Positions 1-6,428 of a stretch of 11,295 nucleotides of DNA are shown here, one piece after another. Source of the DNA: an uncultured Muribaculaceae bacterium (lineage in GTDB: Bacteria > Bacteroidota > Bacteroidia > Bacteroidales > Muribaculaceae); assembly GCA_910587235.1 (NCBI GenBank), contig CAJUKD010000047.1, positions 1 through 11,295 of the forward strand, written 5' to 3'. The notes under the pieces are model-generated. The model ran no database searches, was not told the DNA's origin, and worked only from the letters and a program-made list of their open reading frames with translations. Numbering within the stretch: the stretch's first letter is position 1; each line of letters starts with the position of its first letter. The translations under genes were made by a program, and so were the position numbers.

Positions 1-126
1 GAAAATCAAATGACACAGGGCCTGTAAAAGTAGTGTTTGGCAGCATCCACTCAAAAGAGTGTTGGATTGTTGTGATGTTGGGAAATGATCCTCCCGCTTG
101 CTCTTTGTGGTATATGTTATAGAAAA
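1..126. other. Left-edge stretch, no gene identified
   Basis: I recognise no gene here. On the plus strand the frame beginning at base 3 is open to a TAG at 120-122, six bases before the strong terminator hairpin, so this could be the last ~39 codons of a convergent gene. Its composition (several Trp and Cys, no motif) is unconvincing, and a random open frame of this length is not rare. A small CACTC/GAGTG hairpin with an AAAA loop lies at 48-61. In many Bacteroidetes ftsY follows the bL28-bL33-DUF4295 genes; nothing resembling its start is visible here. Confidence 0.25.
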
Positions 127-127
127 G

Positions 128-170
128 CGACAATCCCCGGAGCTGCAAATTGCAGATCCGGGGATTGTCG
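128..170. terminator. Strong bidirectional intrinsic terminator
   Basis: A perfect 13-bp inverted repeat (128-140 with 158-170) is extended inward by CTGC/GCAG around an AAATT loop. On the minus strand it is followed by CTTTTCT, and on the plus strand by TTTATTGTTT. It starts 26 bases past the DUF4295 stop codon, so it most likely ends the bL28-bL33-DUF4295 transcript, and it could also stop any convergent transcript from the left. Confidence 0.88.
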
Positions 171-195
171 TTTATTGTTTGGCGACGGAAGATGC

Positions 196-345
196 TTATT
201 TCAGTGCGTCCTTCACGGCGTCGTTGGGAACCATTTCTTCCTTGAATACGTAGGCTCCGGTTTTGGGCGACTTGACCATTTTGATGACCTTGCTGTAGGT
301 GCGGCCTTCGCCTTTCTGAAGCGATGCGACGGTTTTCTTTGCCAT
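196..345 (-). CDS. DUF4295 small ribosome-associated protein
   Basis: This 49-residue, lysine-rich protein begins MAKKTVASLQKGEGRTYSKV and ends in DAVKDALK. It matches the Bacteroidetes-specific DUF4295 family, which is regularly encoded directly after bL33. As I recall, a protein of this family was seen as an extra large-subunit protein (named bL38) in a Flavobacterium ribosome structure; I cannot check that here. The ATG at 345 lies 10 bases after the bL33 stop, so the two are almost certainly co-transcribed and possibly translationally coupled. High basic content and absence of a signal peptide fit a cytoplasmic, rRNA-binding role. Length is as expected for the family. Confidence 0.9.
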   Translation of the reverse strand: MAKKTVASLQKGEGRTYSKVIKMVKSPKTGAYVFKEEMVPNDAVKDALK

Positions 346-355
346 ATCTTAGAAT

Positions 356-544
356 TTATTTGATTTCTTTGTGAACGGTTACTCGCTTAAGGATGGGGTT
401 GTATTTCTTAAGTTCGAGTCTTTCGGTTGTGTTTTTGCGGTTTTTGGTGGTGATGTAACGGGAAGTGCCGGGCATACCGCTTGCCTTATGTTCTGTGCAT
501 TCGAGGATAACCTGAACTCGATTGCCTTTAGCTTTCTTTGCCAT
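356..544 (-). CDS. rpmG: Large ribosomal subunit protein bL33
   Basis: This is a 62-residue bL33 protein of the 50S subunit, located near the E site. The sequence starts MAKKAKGNRVQVILECTEHK, followed by the family signature region SRYITTKNRKNTTERLELKKYNP and a basic tail. The zinc-ribbon cysteine pairs of C+ paralogues are absent: only one Cys is present (ECTEHK), so this is the zinc-independent C- form usual for a main housekeeping copy. It sits 27 bases behind bL28 and 10 bases ahead of DUF4295 on the same strand, forming one operon. Confidence 0.96.
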   Translation of the reverse strand: MAKKAKGNRVQVILECTEHKASGMPGTSRYITTKNRKNTTERLELKKYNPILKRVTVHKEIK

Positions 545-571
545 TGTTGTGGGTGGGTTGGAATTAAAGGG

Positions 572-835
572 TTAGAAACCTAAGAATTTGATGTCCTTGT
601 CGGAGAGGAATCCTTTTTCGGCTGCCTGAATCATGGCGGCGTTAAGGCCGAGCTTGTTGATAGTGCGGAGGCCTGCTGCAGAGATGGTGAGGCTGATCCA
701 GATTCCCTGTTCTACCCAGTAGAACTTCTTGTTGAAGAGGTTTACGTTGAATTTGCGTTTTGTACGGCGCTTCGAGTGCGAAACGTTGTTTCCCACCATT
801 GCTTTTTTGCCTGTGATCTGACAAATCTTTGACAT
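572..835 (-). CDS. rpmB: Large ribosomal subunit protein bL28
   Basis: An 87-residue bL28 of the 50S subunit. Recognisable parts are the N-terminal MSKICQITGKK, the basic NNVSHSKRRTKRKFNVNL stretch that contacts 23S rRNA, and the C-terminal ISAAGLRTINKLG core. Only one Cys (C5) remains at the site where zinc-binding forms have CxxC, so it is a C- type. It is the first gene of the bL28-bL33-DUF4295 operon and is preceded by an untranslated leader of about 130 bases from the promoter at 971-1002. The ATG at 835 gives the exact family N-terminus. Confidence 0.96.
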   Translation of the reverse strand: MSKICQITGKKAMVGNNVSHSKRRTKRKFNVNLFNKKFYWVEQGIWISLTISAAGLRTINKLGLNAAMIQAAEKGFLSDKDIKFLGF

Positions 836-970
836 GGCTGTTAATGGTTTATCGTTATCTTTCTATTTGTTGTTGCGTCAGGGGTTTACGTGCTTCACGC
901 TCATTCTCATATCACCATCGGGCGCATCTTTCCCGACGGCTTTAATGGTGTGGAGCCGCAAATCAGCGTG

Positions 971-1002
971 CAAAGTAACGAAATTTTTGCCGTTCGGCCA
1001 AA
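971..1002 (-). promoter_or_regulatory. Promoter of the bL28 operon
   Basis: Read on the minus strand, TTTG (1002-999), a 20-base spacer and TTACTTTG (978-971) fit the Bacteroidetes housekeeping pattern TTTG-N20-TAnnTTTG with one mismatch in the -7 box. Transcription would start near 966, leaving roughly 130 bases of leader before rpmB. I see only a small CGTG/CACG hairpin (889-899) in that leader and no clear autoregulatory structure. Confidence 0.65.
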
Positions 1003-1050
1003 TATTTTTGTTCTTTTTTGATAAACTTGGCTGGCATAAGCGCTTTTTTA

Positions 1051-2997
1051 TCAGCGCAAGGCGACTTTTCGCCTGTCGTTGCCGATGCTGACGATGTAAA
1101 TGCCTGTGGCAAGTCGGGGGCTTACGTAAAGAGTTTCGTGTCCGATGCCTGCGTTAATGCCTGTAAGGGTATGGATGCTTACGGTTTTGCCTTCGGGATT
1201 TTCTACTATGATTTTGCCGTTCTCGGTTCTGATTGCAGAAGGTGCGGAGTCGAGAAAGAGTCCTGTTCCGCTGTTGCCTGCAAGTTTTATGCTGCGTGTT
1301 TCGCTCCAGTCGGAGTAGACGGTTTCTTCGTTGTCGTTGTCGGGCAGATATGCGGCGCGTACCTTGAACTCAAATGCGTCGGAAGAGCCGATATGCTCAT
1401 TGGCGGCATCTACCAACGCGCACAGCTCGCTGCCTATATAGCGGATGAAAGGTACGGTGACGCTTTCGCCGGCATTCAGATCCTGCGATATGGCCAGACG
1501 GTCGATCTGGACTTTTGCTCCGTAACCGTAGGCTTGCAGGGCCAGAAATGCGTCATCGCGGCCACCTTCTATAGTGTAGTTGTAATCGGTCCAGTTCTCT
1601 GTGAGCGGATCGTAAAGACTGTTGGGTTCCCAAAGCTTGATAGAGGATATTTCATCGTGGAAGCCCCATTTGCTGTCGGCATTGTATTTCATAAGGAAGA
1701 TGCTGAGTGAGGCTGCATTGAGGGCGCGTGCCCGCATCTCTATGTTTACTTTTCCGCCGCCTGCCGAGAGGTCGAGTATGGGAGAGTCGACTTCGCCGTA
1801 TATACCCGAAGATGCCATAAGGTTGTCCAGCGTGATGCAGTCGGCGGCATAGCCTATCATGCTGCCTGTCCAGTCGGCCCGGTGCAGATACTCGTCGAGC
1901 GATACTGTCGCCGCTTCGCCCATGGGCACCTTGTCGGGATTGATGTCTTGATTGGGCGTGTTGAGGAAATCCTCGTCGAGAAGATAGTAGCGTTCGGCGG
2001 TCTGTGCCGTATGTCGTAGGTATATGCGCGCTTCATAGATATTGGCGTTGTAGGCCGGTAGCCACGATAGGTTGAACGACGAGTCCGTGATGTCGGTCGT
2101 TTCTCCGAGTTCCGGAGTGGTGACACCGAAGCAGCGGACGATGTTGGAGTTTGCGGAAGTCAGCTCGCCGCCACGGGCGCGCACCTGATAGCAGTAGATT
2201 CTCTCCGGATCGAGTCCTGTGACTTCGAATGAAGTCCCGTCCACACGATGGTCGCGTAGCGTGTATTCATCAGGTTTTCCGTCGCCGTTGTCATCGGTGA
2301 ACACGTCGAGGAGGTATGTTTCTGCCCCTTCGACGCTGCGCCAGTTTGCTGTGAACCCGGTGGCTTTGAAGTCGGAGAATGCGTCGGCTACAGGTGCATC
2401 GAGTTCCGGACGCACCTGTAGGATGCGTATGTTGCGTATGTCGCCGGGATAGCTTCCGCCATAGATACGCACGGCGCAGTCGGCCGTACCGCCTGTCAGG
2501 GTTATGGAATATTCTTTCCACTGGTCATCGACGTTGATGGAATTGGTATATATCCCGGTGATGTTTTTATTGTTAGCTACATCGTAGAGCGACGGATGCA
2601 CGCGGTCTTCCTTGTTGGTAAGGCCGGTCATGTCCTTGCGGTACTCGAACTTTATGGTGACTTTTCCGCCGTCGGCCGAAAGTTCGAGCGAGGGAGTGGA
2701 GAGATATCCGGTGTCGGATTCGTCGTCGTAGTCGAAATGTAGCATTCCGGATTCTTTGCCGTAAGTCATCATCCAGCCGCTCCATCCCGGAATGTGAGTG
2801 AACTCGGGATTGATTTCGTATGTGTCGAAATCGAAAGCCGCCATGCGGTAGCCTTTCCATGGATCGATGGCAGGGACAAGTGAGAAGTCTTCTTCGAGGA
2901 TGACTTTCGCTACGGGTTCCGTGATAGTGGCGTTTGCACTCGGAATGTGAGTGAAAATGAATGCAGCCGTAAGCAGGGTGTAAAGGATTTTTTTCAT
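1051..2997 (-). CDS. Secreted FN3/jelly-roll surface protein, T9SS-like tail
   Basis: A 648-residue protein starting at the ATG at 2997, chosen over an in-frame ATG 35 codons upstream because it begins a clear signal peptide (MKKILYTLLTAAFIF...SANA, cleavage near residue 23). Domains by inspection: jelly-roll/galactose-binding-like module (about 33-195), fibronectin III (about 200-290), start of a second FN3 (292-335), a second jelly roll (about 337-505), the remaining FN3 strands (about 510-572), and a C-terminal sorting-type domain (about 585-648) ending in GIYIVSIGNDRRKVALR. The two jelly rolls share LSTPSLELSADGGKV-like and VDSPILDLSAGGGKV-like cores, implying duplication. No catalytic motif is visible. 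A role in carbohydrate or host-surface binding is inferred only from architecture. Its promoter is unclear: TATTTTGC on the minus strand near 3078-3071 lacks a good -33 box. It appears to be a single-gene unit. Confidence 0.82.
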   Translation of the reverse strand: MKKILYTLLTAAFIFTHIPSANATITEPVAKVILEEDFSLVPAIDPWKGYRMAAFDFDTYEINPEFTHIPGWSGWMMTYGKESGMLHFDYDDESDTGYLSTPSLELSADGGKVTIKFEYRKDMTGLTNKEDRVHPSLYDVANNKNITGIYTNSINVDDQWKEYSITLTGGTADCAVRIYGGSYPGDIRNIRILQVRPELDAPVADAFSDFKATGFTANWRSVEGAETYLLDVFTDDNGDGKPDEYTLRDHRVDGTSFEVTGLDPERIYCYQVRARGGELTSANSNIVRCFGVTTPELGETTDITDSSFNLSWLPAYNANIYEARIYLRHTAQTAERYYLLDEDFLNTPNQDINPDKVPMGEAATVSLDEYLHRADWTGSMIGYAADCITLDNLMASSGIYGEVDSPILDLSAGGGKVNIEMRARALNAASLSIFLMKYNADSKWGFHDEISSIKLWEPNSLYDPLTENWTDYNYTIEGGRDDAFLALQAYGYGAKVQIDRLAISQDLNAGESVTVPFIRYIGSELCALVDAANEHIGSSDAFEFKVRAAYLPDNDNEETVYSDWSETRSIKLAGNSGTGLFLDSAPSAIRTENGKIIVENPEGKTVSIHTLTGINAGIGHETLYVSPRLATGIYIVSIGNDRRKVALR

Positions 2998-3192
2998 CTG
3001 GATAGTGATTGGATGATACTTCGTGAAGAGGATATGACATGGCGTGTGTCGTATGGCCTCATTGTCTTTCGCAAAATAAAGAATAATATTGCAAAAAAAC
3101 ATGAAATTTCTCCAAAAAAATCCCGATAACCCGACATTATGTTGTGCTGCGGCAGTTTTGGATAAACTTTGCGTATTGATTGCGCGACGGAA

Positions 3193-3606
3193 TTATTCGC
3201 CGATTATGGTAGCGATAATTTTCCGCGGACCTCCATAATCGCGGAACTCGCACAGGTATATGCCCTGCCATGTTCCGAGGTTCAGACGGCCGTCGGTAAC
3301 AGGGAGTGTCAGGCTTGAACCTACTATGACGGATTTGGCGTGCGACGGCATGTCGTCAGGACCTTCGTCGGTGTGCATATAATATGGTGCGTTTTCAGGT
3401 ACAAGCCGGTCGAATATCGTATTGAGGTCGCGGCGTACGTCCGGATCTGCGTTTTCGTTGAGAGCGAGAGCCGCCGATGTGTGTTTTATCAGCAAATGGA
3501 GCAGGCCTTTACGGGGTAGGGCGGGAAGTTGTGCCGGTATTTCCTTGCCTATAAGATGAATGCCCCTCGGATAGGGTCGCAATGAAAATTCGATTTGCTC
3601 TATCAT
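3193..3606 (-). CDS. yjbQ: YjbQ/UPF0047 family protein
   Basis: A 137-residue protein covering the whole UPF0047/YjbQ fold. Family hallmarks are HTSAAL (residues 42-47), NENADPDVRRD (50-60), the HTDEGPDDMPSHAKS region (78-92) containing the conserved His/Asp cluster, and GTWQGIYLCEFRD (111-123). The family is sometimes annotated as secondary thiamine-phosphate synthase because E. coli YjbQ showed weak activity of that kind; the physiological role is not settled. No signal peptide, so cytoplasmic. The ATG at 3606 gives the usual family length. The gene is alone on its transcript, divergent from the 5'-nucleotidase gene, with a leader of about 110 bases that contains a terminator-like hairpin. 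Confidence 0.92.
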   Translation of the reverse strand: MIEQIEFSLRPYPRGIHLIGKEIPAQLPALPRKGLLHLLIKHTSAALALNENADPDVRRDLNTIFDRLVPENAPYYMHTDEGPDDMPSHAKSVIVGSSLTLPVTDGRLNLGTWQGIYLCEFRDYGGPRKIIATIIGE

Positions 3607-3670
3607 GTCAGATCTTTATAGATAGGAGTCCGATTGGATTGTTTCAACATTGAAATTTTTTTTGAGTTGG

Positions 3671-3718
3671 AAAAACCGGCCGTTTTCTGTCGGATTTTCC
3701 GTCTTGGCCTTGGCCGGT
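3671..3718 (-). terminator. Terminator-like hairpin in the yjbQ leader
   Basis: Read on the minus strand, ACCGGCC (3718-3712) pairs perfectly with GGCCGGT (3681-3675), which is followed at once by TTTTT (3675-3671). A nested CGGA/TCCG mini-hairpin (3691-3701) sits in the loop. The structure begins at or just after the predicted yjbQ transcription start, so it could act as an attenuator or as the body of a ~50-base small RNA. It has a large 30-base loop and a short U run, so efficiency is uncertain. Confidence 0.45.
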
Positions 3719-3719
3719 G

Positions 3720-3751
3720 CAAAGGTAGGAAAAAGTCAGGCTATGAAAAAA
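3720..3751 (-). promoter_or_regulatory. Promoter of yjbQ
   Basis: The minus strand reads TACCTTTG (3727-3720), an exact match to the Bacteroidetes -7 box TAnnTTTG. About 18-20 bases upstream is TTTTTTC (3751-3745) rather than the preferred TTTG, so the -33 part is weaker. The predicted start lies near 3716, about 110 bases ahead of the yjbQ ATG. Confidence 0.55.
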
Positions 3752-3764
3752 GTATAGGACAAGA

Positions 3765-3797
3765 TTGTTAATCATGTAGAAAAATGTGCTATTTTCG
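3765..3797 (+). promoter_or_regulatory. Possible promoter of the nucleotidase-PAP2 operon
   Basis: TTG (3765-3767) and TATTTTCG (3790-3797) resemble the -33 and -7 boxes with one mismatch in the latter and a spacer of 22 bases, slightly long. The site lies 28 bases before the nucleotidase ATG and is arranged back-to-back with the yjbQ promoter, within about 80 bases. Confidence 0.4.
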
Positions 3798-3825
3798 CAC
3801 GATTAACAATAATGACAGTGAAATC

Positions 3826-5373
3826 ATGAAATATATGTTGCAAGATACAATACGCCGTATGTCGCTTCCGGTGATTGCGGCCGCGTTTTTGTCGGCATCC
3901 CCGATGCTTATGGCTGAGAAGCTGGTGATTCTGCATACCAACGATACGCATTCCCAGGTCGACCCTATTGAAAGTTCCGGCTTAGGTGGAATTGAACGCC
4001 GTGCGGCGGCTATCGACAGTGTGCGTCGCGCAGAGTCTAATGTTCTTGTGGTCGACGCAGGTGATGCCGTGCAAGGTTCTCTCTACTTTTATCTTTATGG
4101 AGGGGTGGTCGAGCAGAAACTTCTTAATGCTTTGGGAACCGATCTGCGCATACTCGGCAATCATGAATTCGACAACGGTATCGATTCGCTGGCATCGGTG
4201 CTGAAACTTTCCGAGGCAAAAAATCTTTCGACCAATTATTTTCTTGAGGATTCGGCTTTGGAAGGAATGTTCAGCCCTTATGACATCCGGACTTACGGTG
4301 ACAAGCGCATAGGTTTCATTGCTTTGAATCTTGATCCGAAAGGAATGATTGCCGACGGTAATTACGACGGCCTGGTATTTACCGATATAATTCCGGCCGC
4401 CAATCTCACGGCTCGTTATCTGAAAGAAATTGAAAAAGTCGATGCGGTGGTGGCTCTCACTCATATAGGATATGATCCCGCGCGTAAGCCCGGTGATCTG
4501 CAACTCGCGCGCGCGTCGAAAGACATAGATATAATCATAGGCGGACACTCGCACGATACTATAGGCCCGGACGATGCGCGCAGTGTGGTCCGCAACGCCG
4601 ACGGGCGTGATGTTCTTGTGGTGCAGACAGGGAAGTCCGGCGCGCGCCTCGGCAAGATCGAAATCGAGCTGGACAGCTTGAGGATAGGTGGCCGGCCAAG
4701 CTATGAACTGATTACTCTCGACGGTCGTTTCGACGGACGCCGCGTCGCTCGCATAGAAGATATTGTAAATGAATATCGTCCCGGTGTCGATTCGCTTATG
4801 CACCTGTGGCTTACTCGTGCCGACCGCGATATGGCTCGCGACGACAACCGTATGCTCAATTATATGGCCGATTTTGTATTCGATCAAGGCAATGAACTTG
4901 CTCCGGGCATCGACCTTGCTATAATTAATAAAGGTGGTTTGCGTTGCGATATTCCTAAAGGAAAGGTATCCAAAGGTCAGCTGATAAATCTGGTTCCTTT
5001 CCGTAATAACATACGTGTGCTTGACCTCAAGGGTAGCGATTTGCTGGCCGTTCTCGACTCCATGGCCATTACCGGTGGAAACGGGGTCAGCCGTCAGGTC
5101 GATGCGGTCTATGACCGTGACGCACGCCGTACTGTGCGTGCTACTGTAGGAGGCAAGGATGTCGACCCCGAACGCACTTACCGGATTGCTACAATAGATT
5201 ATCTGGCAAACGGCGGAGATTATCTTACGCCTTTGCGCAACGGGCGGCGGGTAACCGACAGCAGCGGTATGCTCTATGACGATCTTGTCCGGTACGTCAC
5301 TGCCGGAAAAGGTAAAGGAAGGCCATTTGGCGACGGAGAGAAAAGAGTGCGCATGCGGCCGGTTTCGAAATAG
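3826..5373 (+). CDS. Exported 5'-nucleotidase (UshA/CD73-type, two domains)
   Basis: A 515-residue enzyme expected to remove phosphate from nucleoside monophosphates, or related phosphoesters, outside the cytoplasm. The start at 3826 is preferred over an ATG 14 codons upstream because it places a signal peptide at residues 1-30 (cleavage after MLMA). The N-terminal calcineurin-like metallophosphatase carries the dimetal motifs NDTH (39-42), GD (79-80), GNHEF (111-115), TH (212-213) and GGHSH (239-243). The C-terminal 5'-nucleotidase domain shows NKGGLR (368-373), PFRNN (391-395) and LANGGDY (460-466), which normally form the nucleotide pocket. Both domains are complete in one chain, near usual family length. 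It is followed after 17 bases by the PAP2 gene on the same strand, so the two are likely co-transcribed. Substrate preference cannot be read from the sequence. Confidence 0.9.
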   Translation: MKYMLQDTIRRMSLPVIAAAFLSASPMLMAEKLVILHTNDTHSQVDPIESSGLGGIERRAAAIDSVRRAESNVLVVDAGDAVQGSLYFYLYGGVVEQKLLNALGTDLRILGNHEFDNGIDSLASVLKLSEAKNLSTNYFLEDSALEGMFSPYDIRTYGDKRIGFIALNLDPKGMIADGNYDGLVFTDIIPAANLTARYLKEIEKVDAVVALTHIGYDPARKPGDLQLARASKDIDIIIGGHSHDTIGPDDARSVVRNADGRDVLVVQTGKSGARLGKIEIELDSLRIGGRPSYELITLDGRFDGRRVARIEDIVNEYRPGVDSLMHLWLTRADRDMARDDNRMLNYMADFVFDQGNELAPGIDLAIINKGGLRCDIPKGKVSKGQLINLVPFRNNIRVLDLKGSDLLAVLDSMAITGGNGVSRQVDAVYDRDARRTVRATVGGKDVDPERTYRIATIDYLANGGDYLTPLRNGRRVTDSSGMLYDDLVRYVTAGKGKGRPFGDGEKRVRMRPVSK

Positions 5374-5379
5374 ATGCTT

Positions 5380-5393
5380 AAGGAAAATTAGTG
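5380..5393 (+). promoter_or_regulatory. Shine-Dalgarno-like site and overlapping TAG/GTG
   Basis: AAGGA at 5380-5384 stands six bases before a GTG start (5391-5393), an arrangement uncommon in Bacteroidetes, whose genes seldom use Shine-Dalgarno pairing. It supports the GTG as the real PAP2 start. A five-codon ORF (ATG at 5374) begins right after the nucleotidase stop and ends at a TAG (5389-5391) that shares its G with the GTG, which might couple translation of the two genes. Confidence 0.45.
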
Positions 5394-6425
5394 AAAGTGA
5401 AGAATATCTTTCATAGATGCCTGCCTGTGGCACTGGCATTTGTCGGCGCCATGACAGCATCGGCGGCGGACGGCGCTGTTGAAAGCTCCGATACTATCCC
5501 TTACTCCGAAGCATTACATTGCGATCCTGTTCTTTCGGGAATAAGAGTGGGGACATCCTTCGGCCTTAATGTCGGGATGACTGAATTGCTGAAGAATACC
5601 ATACACGAAATGCGTCCTGACCGTAGCGGGAATAACTCATTCCCGTCGCGTCATACGTCGTGGGCTTATTCGATATCATCCATCGCTTCCAACGAACTTT
5701 ATTCCTATTCTCCATGGTGGGTACTCGGCTTTCATGTCGTTTCGGCGGGTGTCGGTTTGCAACGCACATGGACTTCACGGCATTATCCATCCGACGTGCT
5801 TGCCGGCGCGGCAATAGGCATTGGCTCGGCGGCACTCGGAAGCTGGATCGGGGAGTTTTTTTATAGCGGACGTTTCCGCAGCATCTGGCCGTGTGGCGTT
5901 GCCGCCGAGTTCAAGGCTTCGCTGGATGTGGCAACAGAGGCTTTATTCCCGTTCACGGCCATCCATTCGTTCGACGGCATTGCATATCGCACAGGAGATA
6001 GCGGTTTCGGAGCTTCGATGAATCTGACTCTGCCGGTGTCGGCGCGCTTGGGCCTGTTGGCGACAGCATGTATGCAGTCATTGGCAATGGAATGTTCCGG
6101 TAGCGATGGTAGCGGAAATACAAAACCTTATGTTACTTCCGATCCGCTCAATCTCATGGCTTTCTCGCTCGGAGGCCTTGCCCGTCTGACACCCGACGGC
6201 GCTTCGCCTTTCGCGCTCGACTACGATCTCACTGTCGGTGTGGCACACACGTTTAACTATTCGACCATGCCTGCCGTGTCATTCATGCTCAGGACATCTC
6301 TATCGGCATCGTGGCGCATGACGCGTTCGTTCGAGTCCGGCGCAAGGGCGGGCTATCAGCTCCTGACCATACCCGAGGCAGCCTCGGCAATGACGCTTTC
6401 GCTCTTCACCCGCGCTGTATTCTGA
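5391..6425 (+). CDS. PAP2 phosphatase with beta-barrel-like C-terminal half
   Basis: A 344-residue protein from a GTG start, with a signal peptide (residues 1-25, cleavage near TASA/AD). Residues about 45-160 form a PAP2 (type 2 phosphatidic acid phosphatase) domain with the three catalytic signatures: K68-x6-R75-P76; P85-S-R-H88; and R125-x5-H131-x3-D135, holding the nucleophilic and proton-donating histidines. The family dephosphorylates lipid phosphates, undecaprenyl pyrophosphate, lipid A or soluble phosphoesters. Residues about 165-344 match no PAP2 part I know: they alternate polar and hydrophobic residues, have strand-like segments broken by Gly/Ser-rich turns and end in ...SLFTRAVF with a terminal Phe, as outer-membrane barrels do. 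It is likely anchored in the outer membrane with the active domain in the periplasm. It lies 17 bases behind the 5'-nucleotidase gene. Confidence 0.82.
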   Translation: MKVKNIFHRCLPVALAFVGAMTASAADGAVESSDTIPYSEALHCDPVLSGIRVGTSFGLNVGMTELLKNTIHEMRPDRSGNNSFPSRHTSWAYSISSIASNELYSYSPWWVLGFHVVSAGVGLQRTWTSRHYPSDVLAGAAIGIGSAALGSWIGEFFYSGRFRSIWPCGVAAEFKASLDVATEALFPFTAIHSFDGIAYRTGDSGFGASMNLTLPVSARLGLLATACMQSLAMECSGSDGSGNTKPYVTSDPLNLMAFSLGGLARLTPDGASPFALDYDLTVGVAHTFNYSTMPAVSFMLRTSLSASWRMTRSFESGARAGYQLLTIPEAASAMTLSLFTRAVF

Positions 6426-6428
6426 ATA

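Noticed and set aside
1040..1057. GCGCT/AGCGC hairpin at the end of the FN3/jelly-roll gene as a terminator
   Set aside because: The stem is only five base pairs, contains the stop codon in its loop and is followed on the minus strand by TTATGCC, not a T-run.
1018..1710. A 230-codon open frame on the plus strand opposite the FN3/jelly-roll gene
   Set aside because: Cys/Gly/Val-rich product with no family resemblance. It runs through the coherent C-terminal sorting domain of the minus-strand gene.
3607..3720. TPP riboswitch ahead of yjbQ, suggested by its thiamine-related annotation
   Set aside because: The conserved CUGAGA and other TPP-aptamer elements are not present on the minus strand of the leader.
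3982..5460. A 492-codon open frame on the minus strand, opposite the 5'-nucleotidase gene
   Set aside because: The plus-strand gene shows all nucleotidase motifs. The antisense frame has no recognisable domain, signal or promoter, and its openness follows from codon choice in the real gene.
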